A stretch of 64,000 bases of DNA, taken from contig JAGAMF010000009.1 in assembly GCA_017624855.1 (NCBI GenBank), positions 1 through 64,000 on the forward strand. Reading direction: 5' to 3'. The DNA comes from Lachnospiraceae bacterium (GTDB taxonomy: Bacteria; Bacillota; Clostridia; Lachnospirales; Lachnospiraceae). Positions 43,862-53,211 of the stretch are shown piece by piece. The position numbers and the translations under genes were made by a program. A model generated the notes under the pieces. The model made no database searches and was not told the DNA's origin. It saw nothing but the letters and a program-made list of their open reading frames with translations. Every line of letters starts with the position of its first letter. Position 1 is the first letter of the stretch.

Positions 43862-44767
43862 ATGGATGGAATTATTGTAGTTCATAAAGAACAGGGATTT
43901 ACTTCCTTTGATGTGGTTGCCAAATTAAGAGGCATTTTAAAACAGAAAAAAATAGGACATACCGGAACACTTGACCCGGACGCAACGGGAGTGCTTCCGG
44001 TTTGTTTGGGTTGTGCCACAAAGTTATGTGATATGTTAACGGATACCACAAAGGTATACGAAGCGGAGCTTTTACTGGGTGTTGTAACGGATACTCAGGA
44101 TACAAGTGGCAGTGTTTTGGAAGAAAAAGCAGTAGAAGTGACGGAAGAAGAGGTACGGGAAGCAATCAAAGCTTTTGTTGGGCCGCAGTTACAGATTCCG
44201 CCTATGTATTCAGCCTTAAAAGTAGATGGTAAAAAACTCTATGAGTTGGCTCGAGAAGGCAAAACCGTTGAACGCAAAGCCAGGGAAATTACGATTGAAG
44301 ATATTGAAGTTTTGGATATCAATCTTCCGAAGGTGCGTATGCTCGTTACTTGTTCTAAGGGAACATATATCAGAACTTTATGTAATGATATCGGCGAAAA
44401 ACTTGGCTGCGGCGGCGCGATGGCATCCCTGATTCGTTGTAAAACCGCAGGTTTTACTTTGGAAGAGGCCAAAACGCTGTCGGAAATTGAGGCAATGGTA
44501 AAAGCGGGAGAAATTTCCGGTTTGATAAAAGGAGTTGATTCCGTCTTTGAAGTCTATCCCAAGGCATATGTAAAGGAGACTGCCTTAAAAGCGGCAAAAA
44601 ACGGCAACCATTTATTTTTAAATATGTTGGAAACCGATGAAAAAAACCGTGAGGCAGAAGATATTCGTATCTATGATTATGAAGGCATGTTTTATGGAAT
44701 TTATGGATATCAGCCTGAAAAGAAAGCCTTTGCGCCGAAGAAAATGTTTTTTTATAAGGCACCTTAA
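43862..44767 (+). CDS. truB: tRNA pseudouridine-55 synthase
   Basis: TruB makes pseudouridine 55 in the T loop of tRNAs. The 301-residue protein carries GIIVVHKEQGFTSFDVV, the region KKIGHTGTLDPDATGVLPV with the catalytic Asp, PPMYSALKVDG and a CSKGTYIRTLC segment. A C-terminal PUA-like extension is present. It lies 11 bases after nrnA, the conserved order before ribF. Confidence 0.96.
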   Translation: MDGIIVVHKEQGFTSFDVVAKLRGILKQKKIGHTGTLDPDATGVLPVCLGCATKLCDMLTDTTKVYEAELLLGVVTDTQDTSGSVLEEKAVEVTEEEVREAIKAFVGPQLQIPPMYSALKVDGKKLYELAREGKTVERKAREITIEDIEVLDINLPKVRMLVTCSKGTYIRTLCNDIGEKLGCGGAMASLIRCKTAGFTLEEAKTLSEIEAMVKAGEISGLIKGVDSVFEVYPKAYVKETALKAAKNGNHLFLNMLETDEKNREAEDIRIYDYEGMFYGIYGYQPEKKAFAPKKMFFYKAP

Positions 44768-44856
44768 TTCGTATGAAGGTGAAATATAAAACTGTTGATC
44801 GAAAATAAAAAAATGCAAATTGGTTTACATAAAACACAAAGAAAGGGACAGTTGCC

Positions 44857-45774
44857 ATGGAAATAATCAAGGCAAAGGAATTTCATATTGATGAACCTAC
44901 CGCCGTGGCAATGGGTAAGTTTGATTCTCTGCATTTGGGACATAAGGTGATTTTAGACCGATTAAAGTCCGAAGCGGAATGCAGTTTGAGAACGGCGGTG
45001 ATTTCTTTTGAACCCGGTCCGGAGGTGTTTTTTGGAAAGTACAGCGGTGGTTTTGTGCTAACGGATGAAGAAAAGCAGGAACTTTTGAAAGCTGCGGGAA
45101 TTGATTATTATATTCTGTATCCGTTTGACAGTCAGACCGCCGATACGGAACCGGAAATATTTTTAAAAGAAGTTCTTTTAAAACAAATGAATATGCAGGT
45201 TTTGGTTGCCGGTGAAGATTTGTCTTTCGGAAAAAAAGGGCAGGGTAATGCTGAATTTGTGAAAGAAGTAAGCCGGGAATTGGATTTTAAATTCTGTATG
45301 TGTTCCAAATTACATATAGATGGTGAAGAAGTAAGTGCAACGCTGGTAAGAGAAAGCCTTGTAAAAGGAGAGTTGGAGAAGTGTAGCGCTTTGTTGGGGC
45401 GGGCGTATCGCATTAGTGGTATCGTACAAAACGGTAACCGCTTGGGAAGAACCATTGGGGTACCTACCTGCAATTTAACTGTTTCCGCAGATAAGCTTTT
45501 GCCGCCTAATGGAGTTTATTTTACGAAAGTTAAGCATGGAAGCAGGGAATATTATGGCGTTACCAACATCGGAACCAAGCCTACGGTGGCGGACGGAACC
45601 GTAATTGGGGTAGAGACACATATTTTATTCTTTGATGAAGATATATACGGTGAAAACATAGAGTTGGATTTCTTACATTTTCACAGGCCGGAAAGAAAGT
45701 TTGACGGTATTGATGCTTTGAAGGGACAGTTAGGGCTGGATTTGGAGGCTGCAAAAGAATATTTTGGATTATAA
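44857..45774 (+). CDS. ribF: Bifunctional riboflavin kinase/FAD synthetase
   Basis: RibF phosphorylates riboflavin to FMN and adenylates it to FAD. The N-terminal nucleotidyltransferase domain (about 1-175) shows MGKFDSLHLGH and VAGEDLSFGKKGQGN. The C-terminal kinase domain has GNRLGRTIGVPTCNL, the PTxN-like motif, and GVTNIGTKPTV and VETHILFFDEDIYG. Length (305) is normal. The truB-ribF gap of about 90 bases has no terminator that I can see, so it probably ends the rimP operon. Confidence 0.95.
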   Translation: MEIIKAKEFHIDEPTAVAMGKFDSLHLGHKVILDRLKSEAECSLRTAVISFEPGPEVFFGKYSGGFVLTDEEKQELLKAAGIDYYILYPFDSQTADTEPEIFLKEVLLKQMNMQVLVAGEDLSFGKKGQGNAEFVKEVSRELDFKFCMCSKLHIDGEEVSATLVRESLVKGELEKCSALLGRAYRISGIVQNGNRLGRTIGVPTCNLTVSADKLLPPNGVYFTKVKHGSREYYGVTNIGTKPTVADGTVIGVETHILFFDEDIYGENIELDFLHFHRPERKFDGIDALKGQLGLDLEAAKEYFGL

Positions 45775-45807
45775 TTCACACTGCATTTTGCGGTGTGAAT
45801 TTTTTTG
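45773..45807 (+). terminator. Rho-independent terminator after ribF
   Basis: A 12-bp stem (45773-45784 with 45790-45801, one G-T pair), a 5-nt loop and seven T. It begins within the ribF stop codon. Confidence 0.9.
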
Positions 45808-45886
45808 TATAAAAAACACCGAAAAATGCTGAAAAATGTCAAAGTTATATGTATAAAAAGACGAAAAAAAATTACCTATTGAAATC

Positions 45887-45916
45887 TTGACACATCTTCC
45901 CATATAATTGTATTGT
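45887..45916 (+). promoter_or_regulatory. Possible promoter of the Na/Pi cotransporter gene
   Basis: A perfect -35 TTGACA (45887-45892) lies 18 bp before a weak -10 TATTGT (45911-45916). A TATAAT-like string also occurs, but too close to the -35. Confidence 0.4.
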
Positions 45917-45989
45917 ATGTAAATTTGGCGTAAAAATAATGTAAAAATACAACTAAAAAATATTTTCCATACGGGTAGAGGAGACACAG

Positions 45990-47639
45990 ATGAGTACAGA
46001 ACAAATTTTTGAGATGATTATGGGACTTGCAGGCGGCTTGGGATTGTTTCTTTTCGGTATGAAGTTGATGAGCGAATCCATTGAACGATTTGCAGGCGAC
46101 AAGCTTCGTAAAATTCTTGAATTTTTTACAAAGAACAAATTTATGGGCTTGATTGTTGGTATTGTTTTTACCGGTATTGTACAGTCATCATCGGCATGTA
46201 CCGTAATGGTTGTAAGTTTTGTTAACTCCGGTTTGATGAATCTGTATCAGGCTGTTGGTGTTATCTTTGGTGCCAATATCGGTACTACGGTAACTTCTTT
46301 GTTGGTATCTTTCAACTTATCTAAGTATGCACCTATGTTTTTACTTTTGGGCGTAATTATTATAATGTTTTTTAAAAAGCAGACATTGGTTAAATTCGGT
46401 GATGTTTTAGTAGGGTTTGGTGTTTTGTTTTTGGGTCTGTCTCTAATGAGTGGTTCTATGGACACATTAAAACAAAGTCCGGTTATTGAAAATATTTTTG
46501 CATCTTTAACCAATCCTTTACTTGCAGTGTTGGTGGGCTTTTTGGTTACCGCTGTTATTCAGAGTTCATCTGTTACCGTAAGTATTGTACTTTTGCTTGC
46601 ACAGCAGGGATTGCTTAATTTACCTATTTGTATGTTTATTATTTTGGGATGTAATATGGGTTCCTGCGTAACTGCATTGATTGCTTCTCTTGCAGGTATG
46701 AAGGATGCAAAGCGTGCGGCAATGATCCACTTCCTGTTCAACCTGGTTGGTTCTACGGTAGTGTTTATTATTTTAATGTTTGCCGGGGAGTGGGTGGTAA
46801 ATATTGTAATGAATGTTGCAGGAGGAGATCCCGGACGATTTGTGGCATTTTCACATACGACAATCAAGATTTTCCAGGTAATTATTTTATTCCCCTTCAG
46901 CAGCCTTTTGGTTAAGGCAACTTATCTTCTTATTCCCGGAGATGAGAAGAAGGTTGGTTATCACGATGCTCATCAGTTGCAGTTTATCGGTGATAAGGTG
47001 GTGTTCAACCCTGCAACCGCAGTTGTAGAAGTTGTGAATGAAATCGAGCGTATGGCAAGTCTTGCCAGCGATAACTTAAACCGTGCCATGAATGCGTTGG
47101 TTACATTGGACGAGGATGATATTAATGAAGTAAATGCGGTAGAAGAAAACATTAACTTCTTAAATAAATCCATTACCAATTACCTGGTAAAGATTAATCA
47201 GTCAACATTACCTATTGAAGACTTAAAGAGTTTGGGTGGATTGTTCCATGTGGTAAACGATATTGAACGTATCGGTGATCATGCGAAAAATATTGCAGAT
47301 TCCGCAGTCCTTCGTAAAGAGCGCAATATTAAATTCAGTGATGAATCATTTAATGAGTTGCGTGAAATGATGGAATTGATTAATGAGAATGTGCACCTTT
47401 GCATTGAAGTATTTGCTCATCATAAAGAAGAACATCTTGCACGAATCGAAGAATTGGAAGATCGTGTTGACCTTATGGAAAGACAGGTTCAGCAGGCTCA
47501 TATTGATCGTTTGAAGCGAAATGAGTGTACACCGGATGCGGGTATGTTGTTCTCCGATATAGTTTCCGGTTTGGAGCGAGTATCGGATCACGCGGTAAAT
47601 ATCGCATATTCTATGGTAAAGGAAAATACTACCGTATAA
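45990..47639 (+). CDS. Na/Pi cotransporter family protein with PhoU-like domain
   Basis: A 549-residue membrane protein of the NptA/PNaS family. The first 330 residues hold two related halves, each with the QSSS signature: GIVQSSSACTVMVV and AVIQSSSVTVSIVL, plus GANIGTTVTS and GCNMGSCVTA. The C-terminal 200 residues form a PhoU-like helical domain in the cytoplasm. It probably imports phosphate with sodium; some homologues affect phosphate tolerance or c-di-AMP phenotypes. It has its own promoter region. The exact ion and direction are inference. Confidence 0.9.
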   Translation: MSTEQIFEMIMGLAGGLGLFLFGMKLMSESIERFAGDKLRKILEFFTKNKFMGLIVGIVFTGIVQSSSACTVMVVSFVNSGLMNLYQAVGVIFGANIGTTVTSLLVSFNLSKYAPMFLLLGVIIIMFFKKQTLVKFGDVLVGFGVLFLGLSLMSGSMDTLKQSPVIENIFASLTNPLLAVLVGFLVTAVIQSSSVTVSIVLLLAQQGLLNLPICMFIILGCNMGSCVTALIASLAGMKDAKRAAMIHFLFNLVGSTVVFIILMFAGEWVVNIVMNVAGGDPGRFVAFSHTTIKIFQVIILFPFSSLLVKATYLLIPGDEKKVGYHDAHQLQFIGDKVVFNPATAVVEVVNEIERMASLASDNLNRAMNALVTLDEDDINEVNAVEENINFLNKSITNYLVKINQSTLPIEDLKSLGGLFHVVNDIERIGDHAKNIADSAVLRKERNIKFSDESFNELREMMELINENVHLCIEVFAHHKEEHLARIEELEDRVDLMERQVQQAHIDRLKRNECTPDAGMLFSDIVSGLERVSDHAVNIAYSMVKENTTV

Positions 47640-47656
47640 AAAACTTATATTTCAGA

Positions 47657-47684
47657 TTGACATAATTCTAAAAAGAGATATAAT
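47657..47684 (+). promoter_or_regulatory. Consensus promoter of the NlpC/P60 gene
   Basis: TTGACA (47657-47662), 16 bp, TATAAT (47679-47684): both boxes match the consensus exactly. Transcription would start near 47691. Confidence 0.8.
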
Positions 47685-47690
47685 TAGAAA

Positions 47691-47728
47691 CGTAACAATT
47701 TTGTAACATTTTAAATTGTTGCGTTTTT
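47691..47728 (+). terminator. Terminator-like hairpin at the start of the NlpC/P60 leader
   Basis: An 11-bp stem (47691-47701 with 47713-47723, one G-T pair), an 11-nt loop and five T follow. It starts almost exactly at the expected transcription start of the promoter just upstream. It could end the transporter transcript or attenuate the new one. Confidence 0.65.
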
Positions 47729-47766
47729 AATTTTACAAAAGTGGGTTTTATTTAGAGGAGATATAG

Positions 47767-48882
47767 ATGTTTTATAAAAAATTATTAAGGTACGGATTGC
47801 CGGTAATGGCAGGCGCGGTTGTACTGGGAACAATGGCTTTTACAAAGCCTTCGGAAACCGTTCAGTTTGTAGCCGGTGCAGAAAATGTATTGAATGTTTC
47901 CGCAAATACGGAAACTGTGCAGAAGTTAATAGAAGAAGCGGAAAAAAAGGCCATGAATGCCGGAGTTGCCACGGTTTTGGAATTATCCGGAGATGCAAGT
48001 CAAATTAGCAGGGAAGATATTGAACAAGTAGATTTTTGGGGATACAATAACATTGGTATTGCTCAGGTAGACAATCATTTGAATGTACGTAAGGAACCCA
48101 ATGAAAGCGGAAAATTGGTAGGAAAAATGTCTAACAATACCGCATGTGAAATTTTATCCATATCAGATGACGGAAGATGGGCACAGATTATATCCGGTGA
48201 AGTGGAAGGCTATGTGTGCACAGACTATCTTTTGATGGGAATGGATGCGGTTAAAGCGGCAGAAGCGATTGTTAAACCTATGGCGATTGTAGAAGCGGAT
48301 GCATTGAATATTCGAATTGAGCCAAACACGGAATGCGAGATTGTAACAACAATTCCTCACGGAGAGTCTTTGGAACTGTCACAGGTTTTAGAGGACGGTT
48401 GGGTAGAAATTCTGTTGGATGGAGATAAGGTGTATGCGGCCGCGGAATTTGTAACCATAGAAGAAAAGCTTGGTACGGCCATTACCATGACGGAGCTTCT
48501 GTATGGAGAAGGTGTGTCCGATGTACGCGTCGACCTTTGTCAGTATGCAAAGCAGTTTATCGGTAATCCCTATGTTTGGGGCGGAACAAGCCTGACGAAC
48601 GGAGCGGATTGTTCCGGATTTGTACTTAGCGTATTTAAGAATTATGGTGTTACTCTGCCTCATCACTCCGGATCTCAGGCACAGTATGGTACTTATGTTT
48701 CCATGAATGATATTCAGGCGGGAGATTTGGTGTTCTACGGTTACGGTAAAACCATTAACCATGTGGCAATTTATATCGGTAACGGACAGGTTGTGCATGC
48801 CAGTAGTCCTTCTACCGGAATTAAAATTTCCAGTGTATATTACAGAACGCCTATTACTCAGCGTTCTATCCTAATCGATTAA
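47767..48882 (+). CDS. Secreted SH3-NlpC/P60 peptidoglycan endopeptidase
   Basis: A 371-residue exported cell wall hydrolase. A signal peptide or anchor (about 1-30; KLLRYGLPVMAGAVVLGT) is followed by two bacterial SH3 domains (about 97-158 and 172-235; HLNVRKEPNESGKLV and ALNIRIEPNTECEIV) that bind cell wall. An NlpC/P60 domain (about 258-371) follows with the catalytic Cys in ADCSGFVL (C282), His in INHVAIYIG (H332) and His in VVHASS. Such enzymes cut between D-Glu and the diamino acid of stem peptides during growth, sporulation or germination. Confidence 0.93.
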   Translation: MFYKKLLRYGLPVMAGAVVLGTMAFTKPSETVQFVAGAENVLNVSANTETVQKLIEEAEKKAMNAGVATVLELSGDASQISREDIEQVDFWGYNNIGIAQVDNHLNVRKEPNESGKLVGKMSNNTACEILSISDDGRWAQIISGEVEGYVCTDYLLMGMDAVKAAEAIVKPMAIVEADALNIRIEPNTECEIVTTIPHGESLELSQVLEDGWVEILLDGDKVYAAAEFVTIEEKLGTAITMTELLYGEGVSDVRVDLCQYAKQFIGNPYVWGGTSLTNGADCSGFVLSVFKNYGVTLPHHSGSQAQYGTYVSMNDIQAGDLVFYGYGKTINHVAIYIGNGQVVHASSPSTGIKISSVYYRTPITQRSILID

Positions 48883-48905
48883 AGAAAAAGAGAGACAAGT
48901 AAATA

Positions 48906-50438
48906 ATGAAAATTTTAAAATGGAAGATAAATGAAAAAATTGTAGCGGTAATTGCTGTTGTGTTTTTTGCGGTACTTTGTTTGTTGCCCTTGTTATTGAT
49001 TGCCAGATACGATCATCCTTGTGCGGATGACTATGGATATGGCTATGAAGCTCATATGGCGTGGCGTTCTACCCATTCCATTACTGAGACTTTAAAAGCA
49101 GCAATACATACCATGAAGCATACCTATCATACCTGGCAGGGAACATTTACTTCCATTTTTTTGATGGCTTTAACCCCGGCGGTTTTCGGAGAGCAGTACT
49201 ATGTGATTGTGCCATACATTATGTTGGGAATACTGACATTGTCCATTCTGTATTTATCTAAGGTGGTAGTACATGATATTTTAAAAGGCAGTGTTGCTAA
49301 CAGCATTATTTTGGCGATTATACTTCTTTTTATGATGATTGAAGGGATTTATACTCCGGCATCGGCGTTTTTTTGGTATAATGCGGCGGTTCATTATACA
49401 TTTATGCAGGCATTTATGTTTCTGATGATTGCATTTGCTTTGCGCTCTGCAACTACGGATAAAAAAGCAATTGCAGTAGTAGCTTGTATCATGGCGTCAT
49501 TTAGTGCGTTTGTGGTATCCGGCGGTAATTATTTGAATGCTTTAATCGGTATGGTGCTGTTCGTGTCTTTGGTGGGATTGTTTGTGTTCCTTTTTGTATG
49601 GAACAAAAAGAAGCGTGTAGAGGAAGAGAAGAAGAATCCCTTTGGAAAGTTTTATTTATTATTTATTCCTTTTGCGGTATATACCATTGGTTTCGTGGTG
49701 AATGTAATTGCGCCCGGAAATTCCATCCGAGGTGAGAATTTCCCTGATACACCGGCGGTATCAGCAATACTTCAATCATTTGCGTCGGGATTTCAGTACT
49801 GCGGTGAATGGATGTCACTTTTTACTTTGGTATTGATGATTCTTGCCTTGCCGGCACTTTGGGCGGTAACCGGTAAAACAAAATTCCGTTTTCGCATGCC
49901 TTTGTTAGTATTGTTATTTAGTTTTTGCCTGTTTTCGGCTTCTTTTACATCCAGTCACTATGGCTTGGGATGTGCAGGTTTGCCCAGAACATTTAACAAT
50001 TGTAAAATGTTATATCACTTGTTGTTGGTGGTAAATGAAGCATATTTTATCGGTTGGTTGCAGGCTAAATTTAAGGCTTCCACCAAAGAGAAAGTAAAAG
50101 AATTCGTGATAATTCATGGTTTGGTGTTCTATGCGGTAGTATCCGTGGCTTTAGCCGGTGTTTTTCTTTCTTGCGACGATAAAGAGGCCTATTATCCTTC
50201 TTATGCATCTTTTAAATATATGCGTGAGGGATTTGCCTTACATTATCATGTGCAGTATTTAGAGAGAATCACCATTTTGAACGGACCCGAGAAAACGGTT
50301 TATTTAAAAGAAATTGAGCCGAAGTTAAATGTTTTATATGTAGATGATATAAAAACCAATTCCGGTGACTGGCGTAATCAACAATATGCAAGATGGCATG
50401 GAAAAGATGCGGTAATTCTAATCCCTACGGAAGAGTAG
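48906..50438 (+). CDS. Multi-pass membrane protein (DUF6056-like)
   Basis: A 510-residue protein with about ten membrane helices and a conserved-looking first loop, DHPCADDYGYGYE, with W-rich segments (TWQGTFTS). The pattern of an acidic pair after the first helix resembles GT-C glycosyltransferase-like membrane proteins, and I believe it belongs to the DUF6056 group, but I cannot confirm it by eye. The C-terminal part (about 420-510) is soluble. It lies 23 bases after the NlpC/P60 gene, so a cell-envelope role is plausible. Function unknown. Confidence 0.65.
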   Translation: MKILKWKINEKIVAVIAVVFFAVLCLLPLLLIARYDHPCADDYGYGYEAHMAWRSTHSITETLKAAIHTMKHTYHTWQGTFTSIFLMALTPAVFGEQYYVIVPYIMLGILTLSILYLSKVVVHDILKGSVANSIILAIILLFMMIEGIYTPASAFFWYNAAVHYTFMQAFMFLMIAFALRSATTDKKAIAVVACIMASFSAFVVSGGNYLNALIGMVLFVSLVGLFVFLFVWNKKKRVEEEKKNPFGKFYLLFIPFAVYTIGFVVNVIAPGNSIRGENFPDTPAVSAILQSFASGFQYCGEWMSLFTLVLMILALPALWAVTGKTKFRFRMPLLVLLFSFCLFSASFTSSHYGLGCAGLPRTFNNCKMLYHLLLVVNEAYFIGWLQAKFKASTKEKVKEFVIIHGLVFYAVVSVALAGVFLSCDDKEAYYPSYASFKYMREGFALHYHVQYLERITILNGPEKTVYLKEIEPKLNVLYVDDIKTNSGDWRNQQYARWHGKDAVILIPTEE

Positions 50439-50466
50439 AGAATCGGTGAAAAACCGTAAAAAAGGC

Positions 50467-50495
50467 TTTACATAATATTTTTGATGTGTTATACT
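50467..50495 (+). promoter_or_regulatory. Promoter of rpsO
   Basis: TTTACA (50467-50472), 17 bp, TATACT (50490-50495), about 90 bases before the rpsO start. Confidence 0.7.
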
Positions 50496-50501
50496 AACTC
50501 A

Positions 50502-50580
50502 GTATGAAATAAGCCGTTGCCAGGTGATTGGACACTCCGACCTGTGACTTAGCTGCGGCGGTAAAAAATATAGGAGGTAA
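50502..50580 (+). ncRNA. Structured rpsO leader, possible S15 autoregulatory element
   Basis: The 5' leader of rpsO can fold with an outer pairing of GCCGTTGC with GCTGCGGC and an inner pairing CAGGT with ACCTG enclosing an apical loop. S15 represses its own mRNA through leader structures in several Firmicutes. The exact fold here is my drawing, not a computed one. Confidence 0.45.
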
Positions 50581-50585
50581 TCAAA

Positions 50586-50852
50586 ATGATTTCAAAGGAA
50601 AAGAAACAGGCTATTATTGCTGAATATGCAAGATGCGCAGGTGACACAGGTTCACCCGAAGTACAGGTTGCTATTCTTACAGAAAGAATTCGCGAGCTTA
50701 CCGAGCATATGAAGCAGAATCCTAAGGATTATCACTCAGGAAGAGGTCTTCTTAAAATGGTTGGTCAGAGACGTGGTTTGCTTGACTACTTAAAGAAGAA
50801 TGACATTGAAAGATACCGTTCTCTGATTGAAAGACTTGGAATTAGAAAGTAA
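50586..50852 (+). CDS. rpsO: 30S ribosomal protein S15
   Basis: Ribosomal protein S15, 88 residues, a primary 16S-binding protein. It shows the family segments [34 protein letters not shown] and [20 protein letters not shown] is nine bases before the ATG. A terminator lies between it and pnp, but the pair is conserved in order. Confidence 0.97.
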   Translation: MISKEKKQAIIAEYARCAGDTGSPEVQVAILTERIRELTEHMKQNPKDYHSGRGLLKMVGQRRGLLDYLKKNDIERYRSLIERLGIRK

Positions 50853-50859
50853 TGAAAGT

Positions 50860-50887
50860 GGCGGACGATACTTCGTCCGCCTTTTTT
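50860..50887 (+). terminator. Rho-independent terminator after rpsO
   Basis: A perfect 9-bp GC-rich stem (50860-50868 with 50873-50881), a 4-nt loop and six T. Confidence 0.93.
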
Positions 50888-50947
50888 GCGCAGTTCGCGG
50901 CGGGGAAATCAGTTGCTTCGCAAACGAATTCCTATTTTAGTAGTAAC

Positions 50948-51026
50948 GGCAGAAGATGCTGCCGAGACCACTGCAAAGAATGAAATATAATATTTTGTTT
51001 TTTGCAGTAGTTTCGGGTCTTCTGCC
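50948..51026 (+). promoter_or_regulatory. Long stem-loop in the pnp leader
   Basis: The leader just before pnp forms a long imperfect hairpin. GGCAGAAGA (50948-50956) pairs with TCTTCTGCC (51018-51026), and ACTGCAAA (50970-50977) pairs with TTTGCAGT (51001-51008), around an A/T-rich loop. In E. coli a long pnp leader stem is cut by RNase III and lets PNPase control its own mRNA. This stem has a similar place and shape; the mechanism here is inference. Confidence 0.65.
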
Positions 51027-51060
51027 TCTAAATAATAAAATTTATTAAGGAGGAAACAAA

Positions 51061-53145
51061 ATGTTTAAGACTTTTAGTTTGGAACTGGCAGGTCGTACAC
51101 TTTCCGTAGATATCGGAAGAGTATCTGCACAGGCTAACGGTGCTGCTTTTATGCATTATGGCGACACCACAGTATTATCAACAGCAACAGCTAGTGAAAA
51201 GCCCAGAGACGGAATTGACTTTTTCCCTTTGAGCGTTGAGTATGAAGAGAAGTTATACTCAGTAGGTAAAATCCCCGGAGGATTCAATAAGAGAGAAGGT
51301 AAGGCGTCTGAAAATGCGATTTTAACAAGCCGTGTTATCGACCGTCCCATGCGTCCCTTATTCCCCAAGGATTACAGAAATGATGTAACATTAAACAACC
51401 TCGTAATGAGCGTTGATCCCGAGTGTCGTCCTGAACTTGTAGCTATGTTGGGTTCTGCAATTGCAACTTCTATTTCAGATATTCCTTTCTGCGGACCTTG
51501 CGCTACAACACAGATCGGTCTTGTTGACGGTGCTTTTATTGTTAACCCTAACCAGGAACAGTGGAAGAACGGTGACTTACAGTTAACCGTAGCTTCAACT
51601 TCCGAAAAGGTAATTATGATTGAAGCAGGTGCAAATGAAGTGCCTGAAGCAAAGATGATTGAAGCAATCTACATGGCTCATGAAGTGAACCAGAAGATTA
51701 TTGCTTGGATCAACGAAATCGTTGCAGAAGTAGGTAAGGCAAAGCATGAATATACAAGCTGTGCTATTCCTGAGGAAATGTTTGATGCAATTAAGGAAAT
51801 CGTTCCTCCCGTAGAAATGGAAGAAGCGGTTTTCACAGATGAAAAGCAGGTTAGAGAAGAAAATATCCGCAAGATTACAGATAAGTTGGAAGAAGCTTTT
51901 GCTGAGAAGGAAGAATGGCTTGCTGTTTTAGGTGAAGCTGTATATCAGTATCAGAAGAAGACTGTTCGTAAGATGATTTTAAAAGATCAGAAGCGTCCTG
52001 ACGGCAGAGCAATGAACCAGATTCGTAAGCTTGCAGCAGAAGTAGATATTATTCCTCGTGTACACGGTTCTGCTATGTTTACTCGTGGACAGACTCAGAT
52101 TTGTAATGTATGTACTTTGGCTCCTTTGTCAGAAGTACAGAAAATTGACGGTTTGGATGATAACGAGAAGGCTAAGAGATATATGCACCACTACAATTTC
52201 CCTGCATACTCTGTAGGTGAAACAAAGGTAAGCCGTGGACCCGGACGCCGTGAAATCGGTCATGGTGCTTTGGCTGAAAAGGCATTGGTTGCAGTACTTC
52301 CTTCAGAGGAAGAATTCCCTTATGCAATTCGTACCGTATCCGAAACATTTGAATCAAACGGTTCTACTTCAATGGCATCTACCTGTTCATCATGTATGTC
52401 ACTTATGGCTGCAGGTGTTCCCATTAAGAAGATGGTTGCAGGTATTTCATGTGGTTTGGTAACCGGTGATACAGATGACGATTTCGTACTTTTAACCGAT
52501 ATCCAGGGTCTTGAAGACTTCTTCGGCGATATGGACTTTAAGGTAACCGGTACAGAAGACGGTATTACAGCAATCCAGATGGATATTAAGATTCACGGTT
52601 TAACAAGACCTATTGTTGAAGGTGCTATTGCAAGATGTCGTGAAGCAAGAATGTTCATCATGGAAAACTGCATGAAGCCCGCTATTGCAGAGCCTCGTAA
52701 GACTGTAAACGAATATGCACCCAAGATTATTCAGATCAAGATTGATCCTGAGAAGATTGGTGAGGTTGTTGGTCAGAGAGGTAAGACCATCAACGAAATC
52801 ATTGCAAGAACCAATGTGAAGATTGATATCACAGATGAAGGCGCTGTAAGCGTATGCGGTACAGATGCTGCAATGATGGACAAGGCAATTGAAATGATTC
52901 AGACCATCGTAACCGACTTTGAAGAAGGTCAGGTATTCAAGGGTAAGGTAGTCAGCATCAAGGAATTCGGTGCATTTGTTGAGTTTGCTCCCGGAAAAGA
53001 AGGAATGGTTCACATTTCTAAGATTTCCAAGGAAAGAATTGAGCATGTAGAAGATGTACTTACATTAGGTGACGAAGTTAAGGTTGTTTGCCTTGGTAAG
53101 GACAAGATGGGAAGAATGAGCTTCTCCATTAAAGACTGCAAATAA
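51061..53145 (+). CDS. pnp: Polyribonucleotide nucleotidyltransferase (PNPase)
   Basis: PNPase degrades RNA 3' to 5' using phosphate. The 694-residue protein has two RNase PH domains (first about 1-230, with GGFNKREGKAS and RPLFP; second about 310-540, with DGRAMNQIRKL, GRREIGHGALAEKAL and MDIKIHG), an all-alpha linker between them, then a KH domain (IGEVVGQRGKTINEII) and an S1 domain (GKVVSIKEFGAFVEF). AAGGAGG lies before the ATG. Complete and of normal length; followed by two terminators. Confidence 0.97.
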   Translation: MFKTFSLELAGRTLSVDIGRVSAQANGAAFMHYGDTTVLSTATASEKPRDGIDFFPLSVEYEEKLYSVGKIPGGFNKREGKASENAILTSRVIDRPMRPLFPKDYRNDVTLNNLVMSVDPECRPELVAMLGSAIATSISDIPFCGPCATTQIGLVDGAFIVNPNQEQWKNGDLQLTVASTSEKVIMIEAGANEVPEAKMIEAIYMAHEVNQKIIAWINEIVAEVGKAKHEYTSCAIPEEMFDAIKEIVPPVEMEEAVFTDEKQVREENIRKITDKLEEAFAEKEEWLAVLGEAVYQYQKKTVRKMILKDQKRPDGRAMNQIRKLAAEVDIIPRVHGSAMFTRGQTQICNVCTLAPLSEVQKIDGLDDNEKAKRYMHHYNFPAYSVGETKVSRGPGRREIGHGALAEKALVAVLPSEEEFPYAIRTVSETFESNGSTSMASTCSSCMSLMAAGVPIKKMVAGISCGLVTGDTDDDFVLLTDIQGLEDFFGDMDFKVTGTEDGITAIQMDIKIHGLTRPIVEGAIARCREARMFIMENCMKPAIAEPRKTVNEYAPKIIQIKIDPEKIGEVVGQRGKTINEIIARTNVKIDITDEGAVSVCGTDAAMMDKAIEMIQTIVTDFEEGQVFKGKVVSIKEFGAFVEFAPGKEGMVHISKISKERIEHVEDVLTLGDEVKVVCLGKDKMGRMSFSIKDCK

Positions 53146-53153
53146 TTAAAGAT

Positions 53154-53186
53154 AAAAGATGTCGGTTTTGCCGACATCTTTTTTAT
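53154..53186 (+). terminator. Rho-independent terminator after pnp, first of two
   Basis: A perfect 12-bp stem (53154-53165 with 53171-53182), a 5-nt loop and a T run. Confidence 0.92.
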
Positions 53187-53211
53187 TACAATACAATATC
53201 TAAAAGTATTC

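Noticed and set aside
47691-47766. c-di-AMP (ydaO) riboswitch before the NlpC/P60 gene
   Set aside because: These often precede wall hydrolases, but the leader is only about 75 bases, too short for that riboswitch.
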